In this document: piece after piece, positions 1 through 9,460 of the stretch
Layout: every line of letters starts with the position of its first letter
Numbering within the stretch: the first letter of the stretch is position 1
NCBI GenBank assembly: GCA_025403435.1
Contig: CM046350.1
Span: forward strand, 3,502,070 to 3,566,069
DNA length: 64,000 bases
Reading direction: 5' to 3'
From: Artocarpus heterophyllus
Lineage: Eukaryota; Streptophyta; Magnoliopsida; Rosales; Moraceae
Made by a program: the position numbers and the translations under genes
The notes under the pieces: generated by a model
The model's database searches: none
Told to the model about the DNA's origin: nothing
The model's input: only the letters and a program-made list of their open reading frames with translations

Positions 1-141
1 GTGTACATATTTCTTGTCCAAGCGGCGCGAGATTCTACGGTATTATGCCTGAATGTACTTAATTAATAAGCTTCTGAGGCTCTGAGGTCTGGAGCAAAAT
101 AATAATAATAATAATAATAATAACAAGCTTCTGAGGCTTAC
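1..141. other. intronic/intergenic sequence with a TAA microsatellite
   Basis: Non-coding sequence next to the LRR exon at 142-213. It contains a (TAA)n run at about 100-122, bracketed by two copies of a short motif containing AAGCTTCTGAGGCT. If the RLK gene model is right, this is intron lying 3' of that exon. No further exon is clear here. Confidence 0.4.
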
Positions 142-213
142 AGCTCTGTAAGAAATTTCAATGTTCCGAGAGTCTTAGGTATGCTTCCGTTCAGACGATT
201 GTCATTGAGATAA
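142..213 (-). CDS. LRR exon of an LRR receptor kinase (72 bp)
   Basis: Read on the minus strand this is an exact 72-bp exon with acceptor GTGCAG at 214-219 and donor GTAAGC at 136-141. It encodes one leucine-rich repeat of the form YLNDNRLNGSIPKTLGTLKF. Length and splice phase (2) match the 72-bp LRR exons at 21769 and 22339. One-repeat-per-exon organisation is characteristic of LRR-RLK subfamily VIII-2. It is 19.8 kb from the next recognised exon at 20015. The space between is occupied by transposons, so either this is one gene with a very long intron or this exon belongs to a tandem relative. The kinase exons would lie to the left, outside the window. Confidence 0.75.
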
Positions 214-944
214 CTGCACTCATGAAAGGTAATAGCTAACCATTAGCAAAAATATACATCCAATGTTATATGAAATAGGTTTATTTTTACAAATTAAATT
301 GTTAAAAAATATTAAGTACTATGTATATCAATTTTATAAACACAATAATAATTCAAAAGAGAAGCGCTTGACGGCTGACGCTACATTTATAATTTTGACG
401 GAATAAGACCTAAATTTAAAACGATAAAAAAATCGCGAGTTCTATAACGGAAGATACAAATTACAGATATTAACATATTGGTGATTGGAATTTATGGCTG
501 TTATCATAAAGGACCTTAGTAACATAAAATGTTATAATGTTGACTACAAACTGCCTCATCTGGTATAGTTAGTCGGTGACGTTTGCATTACGACTTAATA
601 GAATCACAGTTTTTCTATCCAATTGAAGCTATTACTCGAAATTAAAAATAAATAAATAAAAAAGTAGGCAGGCAATTCCATCAATTCACAGTGTAAACGT
701 CAATCTATCGACACCTTCGGTTACCGTCACAGTACTAGTTAAAATTTAAGTGGAGTACTATTTATGACGAATCGTAATACTTACGATTTCATGAGCAATC
801 CGTAGAGCGGTCGACATGGTGCTTTAGCCATGTGTCAAACATATGTTTCTTTTAATAATTAAAAACATAATTTGATTCTGGTTTTTTAACTTTTGTTTTT
901 TTCTTGATTTAAAAAAAAAACCATCGCTTTGCCAATGTTGACAC
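214..944. other. AT-rich non-coding gap
   Basis: No ORF with recognisable homology and no clear LRR exon. It lies between the LRR exon and the Copia LTR and is probably intron of the receptor kinase. Confidence 0.4.
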
Positions 945-1522
945 TGTTAGGAAATTGTGGTATGAAGCACGAAGATATAACACGAGTATAAATGAGAAAA
1001 CTGAGGAGAATTATAACTATAGAAAGATTTTACTATTGCAAGAAAGAATTACAACTACTCTGCTAAATAAGGAGAGCACAATAACAGTAACCTCTATTTT
1101 TTAAGAGGAGAAACACATTCTCTTTAACAGAGAAGAGGCTATAAATATTTAGGAGAAACCTTGCTTTTTCCTTTTTAAAACTCTCTCTCTGTTTTTGCAC
1201 TCAAAATGGGATGCACTTGACCAAATATCAGGACACCAATTTGTAGATGCAATCAGGCGGTGGGTTATGGTGTGATCACAACAATTTACGGCTGCCCATT
1301 TACTATAAACCGACAATTCAAGCTGTAAAAGAACCAGCTTCTTTCTTTGAATTTTTAAACCTTACCAACTAAGGAAAAACCTCCAATATACTGCTGTAAA
1401 TAAAGGCTTAATGACCAAGTAAAATGTTGAATTAACCGCCTAAGTTCACAAGGCTATAATTAAATACCTTTATGATAAAGTAACCGACTTCAGCCAACAA
1501 AAGCTGGCTCTATTGCCCGACA
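945..1522 (-). repeat. Copia 3' LTR (outer element)
   Basis: On the plus strand it begins TGTTAGGAAATTG and ends GCCCGACA; in the element's own orientation it runs TGTCGGGC...CTAACA. It matches 14456-14936. The boundary is fixed by the adjoining polypurine tract. Confidence 0.85.
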
Positions 1523-1535
1523 ATCTCCCACTTCA
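1523..1535 (-). other. Copia polypurine tract
   Basis: On the minus strand the sequence is AAGTGGGAGATTG, directly before the LTR start TGTCGGGC. This is the usual plus-strand primer of plant Copia elements. Confidence 0.8.
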
Positions 1536-1739
1536 AGTCAACTTTTGTTGTAATTCTGCCATCCTCTCTACTTTTTGCCATCTTCATGCCGCTTACGTTT
1601 CTACTAGGCCGATGGAGGATCGACACCATATAAACTTGTTTCTACTGATCGGCTTTGTTAACATATCTGTTAGGTTGTCTTCTGTATAGATTTTCTGTGT
1701 ATCCATACTTTCTTCTTCCACTTTTTCTCGAACAAAGTG

Positions 1740-2866
1740 ATACTAAACTCAAATATGCTTTGTCATCAAGTGAAATGTTGGATTCCTTGCTAAATGCAAA
1801 GCGCTTTGACTATCACAAATAGAGTGATATTCTCTTGTTTGTGTCCAAGTTCCTCCATTAACATTTGCAACCAGATCGTCTCTTTGCTAGCTTGTGTAAC
1901 TGCGATATATTCTACCTCCATTGTAGAAGTAGCCACGATAGACTATAGTTTTGAAACCTACCTTACAGCTCCTTTAGTGAGTGGAAACACATAACCTGTG
2001 GTAGATTTGCTTCTATCAAGATCACCTGTATAATCCGAATCAACATAGCCTTTGACAGTAAAACTTGATCTTCCATAACATAATGCAGCATTTGAGGTAC
2101 CCTTGACATATCTTGGGATCCTCTTTACAGTATTCCAATGCTCTTTACCAGGTTTCGCCATGTATCGACTAACCACTCCTACTACTTGTGCAATGTCTGG
2201 TCTTATACAAATCATAGCAAACATTAAGCTATATACTGCTGATGCATATGGTACTCGAGACATTTCTATCCTTTATACTTCGTTGCTAGGAGTCATACTT
2301 GAAGCTAACTTGAAATTAATAGGAAGAGGTATAAATTGGCTTACAGTCTTGCATATTGAAGTGCAGTAAGATCTTCTTCAAATAATTCTTCTAAGAAAGC
2401 CAAATCTTCCTATTATTTCTATCTCGGTAAATTTGAGTCCTTAGAATCTTGTTTGCTGGTCCAAGTCCTTGATTTCAAACTCTCTAGCCAACTGTGCCTT
2501 CAGTTCTTTAACATGATCTTCGTTGGGGCCTGCTACCAACATGTCGTCAACATACAACAAGAAAATAATGAAATCACTTTCACCAAATCTCTTGTGGTAA
2601 GCGCAAGAATTGGAAGTATGTATGTCGTATCCAAGGCTCTACTAAAGGAAGCAAATCTCTTATACCAACACCTCAGCACTTGTTTGAGACCGTATAGAGA
2701 TTTGTTCAACCTGCAAACCAAGTTCCGTTTTTCTTTTTCTTCAAAACCTTTTGGTTGGAGCACATAGATCTCTTCTTCAAGATCTCCATGAAGAAATGCA
2801 GTTTACACATCTAACTACTCTAAGCGTAAGTCGAATATAGCACACATTACCAGTACTACTCGAACT
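1740..2866 (-). pseudogene. Copia reverse transcriptase / RNase H remnant
   Basis: Minus-strand fragments of the Copia pol C-terminal half, with frameshifts. About 2763-2533 contains the reverse-transcriptase signature LNKSLYGLKQVLRCWYKRF. The block 2263-1958 contains the pre-RNase H segment, including DSDYTGDLDRSKSTTGYVF. Around 1940-1860 another frame gives TMEVEYIAVTQASKE, the Copia RNase H motif around its conserved glutamate. The RT active-site region is not intact. The fragment ends at the insertion point of the young element (target site 2867-2871). Confidence 0.8.
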
Positions 2867-2871
2867 GTTGT
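2867..2871. repeat. target site duplication (GTTGT), left copy
   Basis: GTTGT immediately before the LTR start TGTGACACCC. It is repeated exactly at 11825-11829 after the LTR end GTTACA. Confidence 0.95.
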
Positions 2872-5232
2872 TGTGACACCCGTTATTCTCCTAACGGGTA
2901 TTGAGGTAATTAAATTAATTTTTAATGTATAAAAAAAAAATTGCTTCATTTAAATTTATTTTATAATATTTATTTTTATCTATTTTTAAATTTTCTAAAA
3001 TTCTCCTATATTTATTTAGTATGATTACTAAAAAGCCTTAGAACTTCTAATAAATCTCAGAAATGTCATATTGGCATTATGTGTGTTAAAGTCTTTAGAT
3101 GAGACATAAGGATATCTTTTCCAACTACTCTTGACCCTCATTTTCTTTATTTCCTCCGTGACATGCTTTAACATGTCTCCTCTATAATTGTTTCTATCAC
3201 TTCTTTTCAAAGACTTCATCTTTTCTTCCTTTCTCTTCCACGGTTCCCACACTCTTCTTCTCATCTCTTTGCTGAAGCAAAATACTTAGAGAACTTCTTC
3301 AAGGCAGCCATAAAAATCAGCTACCATCACCTCCATTTGAGCAAGAATTTCAGTCATACCGAAGTAAAGGAACCTGTTTTGAAGCCATTTCAAGCTTCCA
3401 ACTAACCATAATCCGAGGTTAGAATCTTATGAACAAATTTAGTCTTTCATTTATAAATTTTCTTTTATACTAAAGGATTATTCAAATTTACGTTCTTAAA
3501 CCTAAGTATATGTTTGTTGCTATTTTGGAGCATATGTATGAAGTCTAAGTGTATATGCCCTAGACAGAAAATTTATATTGTTAAACTTTGTAATACCCCT
3601 ATGGGCAGTGGTTATTTCTTGAAATTCTAAGATTAAATTAAAATGAATTTTATGAATTGGTTTCCATATTTGAAAAGTAGCATCCTAGGCTTTCTAACGA
3701 GCTATCATAAACCTAAATCGGAGTTGTATTTTATTTTCTAAGAATTATTCAATTTTTGTATTGGAAACTAGTAAATCTGCCAGTTTGTTATGGTATACCA
3801 GCTGCTAACCTGAACCAAGAACCCATCTTTGCTCACCACCTAATTCTTTAATGTCTTGCAACCTTTCCAATATTATCCTAAGTGATTGATGAATCTTATT
3901 AGGGACTAAAACATATAGATTACTTGTTCACATTTTATATTGTGTTAAGACAAAAATTGTTTACTGTGGTATTCAAAAGAGATTTATATAAAAGCTTTAA
4001 TGGCATACTAGTAAGATAGGTTTACACATGATTTATTTATGAATGTAGTTGTATGTTGTGCTTTAGTTTTAATTGTCCTTATGCACGCCTTAGGATCAAG
4101 GGAGTATGGAGCTAACGTTAATTGATTCCAGGATTAAGAGACTGTTGATAAGCTTAAAAGGTAGGGATTCTATTACTCATCTTTTGTGAGGTTTTTATAG
4201 AATTAAAATTGATTGTTTTGCCGCAATATATATATATCTATGTTGAACTGATATTATATGATTATCACATATGAAACTATGACATGGACTCGTCTTGTAT
4301 TGTACGGCGAGGAACATAATGAATTGACACATGTTATAAATTGAGAAGCATGGTTAGGAAAACTAACTCTATTGATAATGATTCAATATAGAGAAATTGT
4401 GAGACATGAAGAGGGCGACGGTTACGTCCTTGGGCATGAATACCCTAAAAGGTAAAATAGGGGGAAGGCGATGACGCTTCCTTGGGTTGAAAGTCCCAGA
4501 ACACACTGTACAGGAATCGATTTGGTGAGGACTCGGGGCTTGATGTCCCCTCACCGGAACACCCTTGGAATGTTTATAGGGTGATCAAGTGCGCCCATTT
4601 GGGTCTCGATGAGTTGAGTGATACTCAATTTAACATGGATACCTAAGAACAATGATGATTGGTAATATTTGTATAAATGTGTAATTATGACACTTGGTAA
4701 TGATTAACTACGGTATCCATAAGATGTGATCATAATAAACCTCATAATCTGTAATATGATGTGACTTACTGACCATGCAGATTTTAATGTGGTAATGATA
4801 AAAACCTAAAGGTGAGTAATGGCTTTCTCTACTGAGCATAGTGTTGCTCATTCCCTTATGTTTATATCTTTTCAGGACTCACTAAGTGTGAGGTGGCTAC
4901 GAGAAATATAGTTGAGGAAGTGATGTAACTATATTACATTGGGACTGCTTCAATCGTTGAGAATGTTCTTCATGATAATGTAAGCATCAATTGTTACTTT
5001 CTGTGACTGTATTACAATGTGTTGAGGGTTAAAATGATGATGACAACAGTTTATATTATTAAATTTAAGGTGCTACATTAAACTGTGGTTTATTTATCGT
5101 TTATATTTTTATTTTTGAGTTGAGAGTTTTCATTTAAGTCCCGGGCAAATTTTATTTTTAAGGTTTTACTTTTATTATTTATTTTTATTTTATCTCATTA
5201 AAAACTGTTAACCCCCATATAGGGGCGTTACA
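2872..5232 (+). repeat. 5' LTR of the LOG-carrying element
   Basis: 2361 bp, TGTGACACCC...GGGGCGTTACA. Compared with 9461-11824 I find one substitution (C at 4749, T at 11341), one extra A in a homopolymer and one extra TA unit in a TA run. The ORFs readable on the minus strand inside it occur identically in both LTRs and show no homology I recognise. Confidence 0.95.
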
Positions 5233-5239
5233 GAATTTT

Positions 5240-5251
5240 TGGTATCAGAGC
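5240..5251 (+). other. primer binding site, initiator tRNA-Met type
   Basis: TGGTATCAGAGC, seven bases after the LTR end. It is complementary to the 3' end of initiator tRNA-Met, the usual primer of plant Copia and chromovirus gypsy elements. Confidence 0.9.
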
Positions 5252-6689
5252 CTAGGTTCGGTTAACCTAGGGAGTGTAGCACCACTTTAAAAAAATATAT
5301 TTTTGAGATGGTTTTGAAGCTGAATTTTCATTGTCATCATCAAAATGAACCTTCACATTGATTTATACAGTCTAGAAGGATGTAACATGGAAATGCCATA
5401 GAATGAAAATATTAATAGTTATATGAGTACAATAATTATATAGAAGGAAAGTATTAATAGTTATAAGAGAATGATAATTATATGGAATGAGTTTATAAGT
5501 AGAATGCTTATGAGAGATTCGTATAATATTTGGATCTATAAGCATATTTAATTCGTATAAACGATGAGAAATTCATATAGATACGAGGATTTAAGAGCCT
5601 TTTGTCTCGTGAAAAACAATAAGAAATATAAGGCTTGATTTATTGATTTTAAAGTTTGACATAGATATGCCAAATTTTTCGTAATTGATTCAAACCTAAG
5701 TAATGATTATGTGTGGATTCGATGGAGCACATAAGTGTCAATGTCTTTTCTTAAAAGTTCTATTTATTTGAGGAATATGATATAAGTTGAGAATCATGGT
5801 ATTGAATCTTGAAAGAGATAAATGTTAGACTTTTGGTCTGTTGAGACTGTGTAAAGTCTAGAATGCATGAATCTCAAAATTGGAATATTTCGTTACGTAC
5901 ATTGTATTTAAGTGTATCAGTGAATCTTTTGGTTACCTAAGGTTTTGTTATATGAGGAAATTATATATTGTATAAGTAGAATTGTGGGGATTGTAGATGT
6001 TCTTAAGTAGTAACATCTAGTGTCTTTGTTCATTGATATGGTCTACGTTGAAAGACGTAAATCGTATTGATTTCAAGGTTAGTCACATTCTAAACCCTTG
6101 GTAGCAATGATGATGAATCCATTGATAGATGTTAAGTATTATGAATAACATATGGGTGTATGCATTGTTCAATAAGGTTTTGATTAAAACAAAATTATTT
6201 GAGTTGCTGGATCATTCAGGAAGATCCTTGTTGTCGTTAAATTAGATTTGTTGTTTATAGTTAACTTTATCTATAGTGGGCTTTGAATTGGGTTTAAGAT
6301 TCATACGAATTGGTTTTCAATTTTATGTTTGTTATTTAACTCGTTCCAGATGTGTTAAGGCCCAAAACAACCTGACCATTTTCAACTTAGAACATTTGGG
6401 CCTAGTTCAAATCTTAAATCAGTTTGATTCACACTGTCTCTCCCACGTGGTCTCTATACGTGTCATATACAGTGGTTTAATTATTGTTTACAAATACGTT
6501 TACTGTGCATAGGAGCTTATTTCTCCGAGTTCACTTTTTCTCTCTTAATTTGTTATTTTCTCTTTAAATCGCAAATCCTCTTCTTTTTCATTAAAATTCT
6601 TCTTTTCTTCTAAAAGAAGAAGGAATTTTAGGATTCTGCAATTTACTATCTTAATTTTTCCTTTCTATTTACTCTTCTTTCATCTCATC
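5252..6689 (+). other. long 5' leader of the LOG-carrying element
   Basis: About 1.4 kb without a convincing ORF. A 78-codon frame at 6276-6512 has no homology I recognise. The end is pyrimidine-rich and holds an inverted repeat at 6593-6629 just upstream of ORF1. In an autonomous relative, gag would start here. Confidence 0.6.
6593..6629 (+). other. inverted repeat in the leader before ORF1
   Basis: AAAATTCTTCTTTTCTTCT is followed directly by a near-complementary purine arm ending GGAATTTT. It can form an extended hairpin in the RNA about 60 nt upstream of the ORF1 start. Confidence 0.55.
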
Positions 6690-7211
6690 ATGGACCCAAA
6701 GTACCAACACCTGAGAAAGTATTTCCCATCACTCTCCCAAAAGATTCTCAGAAAGAAATACAAGGCTAGAATTACTCGGTTGTGGATTCTTATGCGTTTT
6801 GGTATCCCTTGTGATGTGAGAATGTTGATAGAGGGGAAAATCCGTCCGAGTGACTTTAGTCAAGATGTCGGTTTACCAGGAACAGGTACCAGTCGTAGTG
6901 CAATGAAAAGAAGAGCTCGTGCCATCGTGGTCACTTGTAACAAATGTGGAAGACAAAATTGTAACGGTAAATGTACTTCACCTGGTTATATGTCTACGAA
7001 TAGAGAGGATAAAATAAGGTTTTGTAGGGATGGACTTTCAAAGGAGAACTTGGATAGCATCCATCCTCCTCTCCACGGTCACCCTAGTGGATATGTTCAA
7101 GGAGCTATTTTTAAACTCTGGCCTAAATTTTATACAGAAAGACAACGCCTCAGGAATATGGTATTTCTAGATCCTGTTTGCCAAGCCATAAGAAAACTGG
7201 ATGGGAAATAA
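6690..7211 (+). CDS. ORF1: 173-aa basic Cys-rich protein, viral NABP-like
   Basis: Intact ORF with a favourable start context (A at -3, G at +4). The N-terminal third (residues 8-30) is strongly basic. Residues 66-78 form a Ser/Arg/Lys-rich stretch containing MKRRAR. A cysteine cluster follows, C83-x2-C86-x4-C91-x3-C95, then an Arg-Phe-x3-Gly segment around 110-115; C41, C112 and C164 are further cysteines. A basic run directly before a C-x2-C(G) finger and then a short conserved helix-like segment is the layout of the small nucleic-acid-binding (Cys-rich) proteins of betaflexiviruses (carlavirus and vitivirus types), some of which suppress RNA silencing. This resemblance is by eye and needs a profile search. 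It is not a retroviral CCHC knuckle (no C-x2-C-x4-H-x4-C). It lies 643 bp upstream of the LOG-like ORF, same strand. Function unknown; nucleic-acid binding is the likeliest. Confidence 0.7.
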   Translation: MDPKYQHLRKYFPSLSQKILRKKYKARITRLWILMRFGIPCDVRMLIEGKIRPSDFSQDVGLPGTGTSRSAMKRRARAIVVTCNKCGRQNCNGKCTSPGYMSTNREDKIRFCRDGLSKENLDSIHPPLHGHPSGYVQGAIFKLWPKFYTERQRLRNMVFLDPVCQAIRKLDGK

Positions 7212-7854
7212 GTCATCGCTCTATAAAGGTTATTTAGTCTTTACTTATTTGAAGCAGTTTTAGCTGATGTTCAACAGTTTGTGTTTTTCTTTTACTCAGA
7301 ATATTTGCTTTTGTGTTTGAAATAATTGTGATTATTAGATTGATACAGTAAGTGTTAATATCTTATTTAATTTATGATTTTCTTAAATATATATATAATA
7401 AAATATATTATCTTATCATACACGTTACATACGGTACAGTAATATGTTTGAATTTTGAAAAGCTTATCCAGATATTTCAAGATTTGTGTCTCAAATTTCA
7501 AAAGTTCTACAGTATTTGTCGTTTATATTAAATTTCTAGACTTGGTGTATATTTGTCAAAAAGTCTACAGTTGTGTCATGAGGGTCTTCTGTCGAATTGT
7601 TCTCAATTGTCAAAAGTTATACAATTAGAGTCTAATCTTTTTCAAAAAGTGAATCAGATTTTCTGTAAACTATCAATCACCTTATCTTACTTTCTTATCC
7701 GCACAAGATTTTGTTTAAATCTTTGGATTACCTTTTCATTACCTACTCGTCTATCTCTTTAGCCCTTTTTGTATATTTCTCATCTTTAAAAACTCATGTA
7801 GAACCCGAAGTCTAAGTGGAGCAGACATTAAGCAACCACTTCTATAAACCAAAT
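7212..7854 (+). other. spacer between ORF1 and LOG-like ORF
   Basis: AT-rich, with no recognisable coding sequence. The LOG reading frame stays open upstream to 7816, but without an in-frame ATG before 7855; an upstream ATG at 7797 is followed at once by a stop. Confidence 0.5.
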
Positions 7855-8505
7855 ATGTCTACCTCCCAGTCCACGAAGAAAATAAAGAATGTCTGTGTCT
7901 TTTGTGGTTCCAGCTTTGGAAAAGATAAAGCTTATTTAGAAGCTGCAAATCACTTAGGGCAAGTCCTAGCACGCAAAAAGATTAACATAATCTATGGGGG
8001 TGGTAGTATAAAAATGATGGTAAATATGGCACTAGCAGCTAGGTCTAGCGACGCTACTGATGTAAGAATTTGGCCTCATATTCCAGTTGAAGGAAACCTT
8101 TGTAAGGAAGCCATAGGTAAGGGAGAAGGAGTCAGGAGTATCCCTAAAAATTTTAAAGACATAATCTATAATTCTGATGCTTTTATAGCATTACCTGGTG
8201 GTCTAGGTACTCTTGAGGAAATATTTATAGTTGCTTGTGGGCAATTGTTGGGCTTTTATTCCAAACCTTTGGGTCTGCTGAACGTAAAGGGTTTTTATGA
8301 CGGTCTTTTGAAATTTCTAGATTACGCTGTGGAAGAAAACATCACTACAGAATCGGAGAGACAAATCTTTGTCACTGCTTCAACAGCTGAGGAATTGATA
8401 GATAAAATGCAAATCATACATCCAGAATCCGACACTGCAACATCCAAGCTTGAATGGGAAAGGGAAAGCCGGGAGCGGCCAATTGATTTGAATCTCCATC
8501 TGTAA
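7855..8505 (+). CDS. LOG-like (cytokinin riboside 5'-monophosphate phosphoribohydrolase family) protein
   Basis: 216-aa intronless ORF from the first in-frame ATG; length is typical of plant LOG proteins. LOG enzymes release free cytokinin bases from their riboside monophosphates in the cytosol. Seen here: VCVFCGSS (13-20), YGGGS (47-51) and PGGLGTLEE (114-122, Glu122 at the catalytic Glu position), followed by the family's C-terminal fold (KPLGLLNVKGFYDGLL, 137-152). Differences: the usual GLMG after GGGS is KMMV; the segment before SDAFIALPGG that normally carries the catalytic Arg (in an H-x-R-K context) reads PKNFKD, with Asn99 at the Arg position by my alignment. Cytokinin hydrolysis is therefore doubtful; another nucleotide substrate, or binding only, is possible. 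The C-terminus ends DLNLHL, an LxLxL pattern. Plant LOG genes normally have introns, so this is a retro-captured copy now travelling as cargo of the retroelement. Confidence 0.88.
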   Translation: MSTSQSTKKIKNVCVFCGSSFGKDKAYLEAANHLGQVLARKKINIIYGGGSIKMMVNMALAARSSDATDVRIWPHIPVEGNLCKEAIGKGEGVRSIPKNFKDIIYNSDAFIALPGGLGTLEEIFIVACGQLLGFYSKPLGLLNVKGFYDGLLKFLDYAVEENITTESERQIFVTASTAEELIDKMQIIHPESDTATSKLEWERESRERPIDLNLHL

Positions 8506-9446
8506 TCTTTTTGTTTTATCTTTGGCATGTAGGCATGTGTGTCCGTATTTCGTGTGTTACGAATAACCGTTTGCCTTGTATTCTGTGTTTCTTGTGGTAC
8601 GTCGTTGTTCAATCTTTTAGATTCATTGAGCCTAATGCCGGGATGGCTGGATACGGAGTACTTGATGCTCTCGAAACGCATCCTTCTTAAGGTCCGATCT
8701 TTTGTTTATCGATGTTTTTGTATCCTCTAAGCATGCATGATATGGATAGCTGGTATACGGAGTGCCTTGTACTCTCGAAACGTATCCGTATCATGTTTGT
8801 AATGTGTAATATTCTGTTAATATTATGTGGAAGTACCAGAGTCAGTTATGGGGATATTCCATATGAAATATGAGTATATTATTTGGGTTGAATGTTTGTG
8901 TCATGAGGATAGCTGTTTAATGAAAAATATGTCGGGTATGTTTCCAACTCTGAGATTCCGTTTAATATCTCTATGAGTAAGTTTAATGTATAGTTTTGAA
9001 TAAAAGTGTTTGTGATATATGTTTTATGATTATGTTTTAGTTTATTAGTTGAGGTATGAAATCAAATATATTTGACTTTTCTTTACTCAAAAAGGAAAAG
9101 GAACCTAAAGATGAAGTATATAAAATTTCTCTAGCAATCTCCTTAAATGTGATTGTAAATCACAGTCCATGGACAATGAAGGACTGGAATCATGATATGG
9201 TCAATATGTATGCCTGATCAGATTCTTAGACTATTATACGGTGTTATAAGTTGAAACTTGTCAGAAATACTCTTATTGAGGGATTTAGGAGTAAGATTTA
9301 TTATGCAAGTAAATAAGTGGAAATACGATAACTTAAATTTGGAGGACAAACAACATTAACGGTTTAGACTCAGAATTGGAATCATAGTGGAATCATAATT
9401 TTTACTAGTATTGCTAGAATTGAAATTTCGAGGACGAAATTTCTTT
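8506..9446 (+). other. 3' untranslated region of the LOG-carrying element
   Basis: No ORF with recognisable homology. It includes the paired hairpin repeats at 8649-8683 and 8752-8787, and at about 9420-9443 the gypsy-like sequence TTTCGAGGACGAAATTTC. The latter marks where an ancestral pol gene would have ended. Confidence 0.6.
8649..8787 (+). repeat. two diverged copies of a 35-nt hairpin
   Basis: Copy 1 (8649-8683) and copy 2 (8752-8787) share the pattern ATACGGAGT...CTC(TC)GAAACG(C/T)ATCC. Each can pair outer arms (ATACG with CG(T/C)AT) and inner arms (GAGTNC with GNNCTC), with an unpaired TCGAAA side loop. Differences between copies mostly keep the pairing, which argues for an RNA structure. 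Confidence 0.6.
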
Positions 9447-9460
9447 AAAGGGGGTAGAGC
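9447..9460 (+). other. polypurine tract of the LOG-carrying element
   Basis: AAAGGGGGTAGAGC directly before the 3' LTR start TGTGACACCC. Confidence 0.85.

Noticed and set aside
3028..3264. 78-codon minus-strand ORF in both LTRs of the LOG carrier (also 9618-9854)
   Set aside because: It lies wholly inside the LTR, has no recognised homology and appears twice only because LTRs are duplicated.
7816..7854. Upstream extension of the LOG-like ORF to 229 codons
   Set aside because: It needs a GTG start; the first in-frame ATG is at 7855 and gives the usual family length.
8649..8787. Hammerhead ribozyme (retrozyme-like) because of TTGATG and CGAAAC
   Set aside because: There is no stem II between a CUGAUGA-like box and GAAA, and the second copy lacks the TGATG part, so the catalytic core cannot form.
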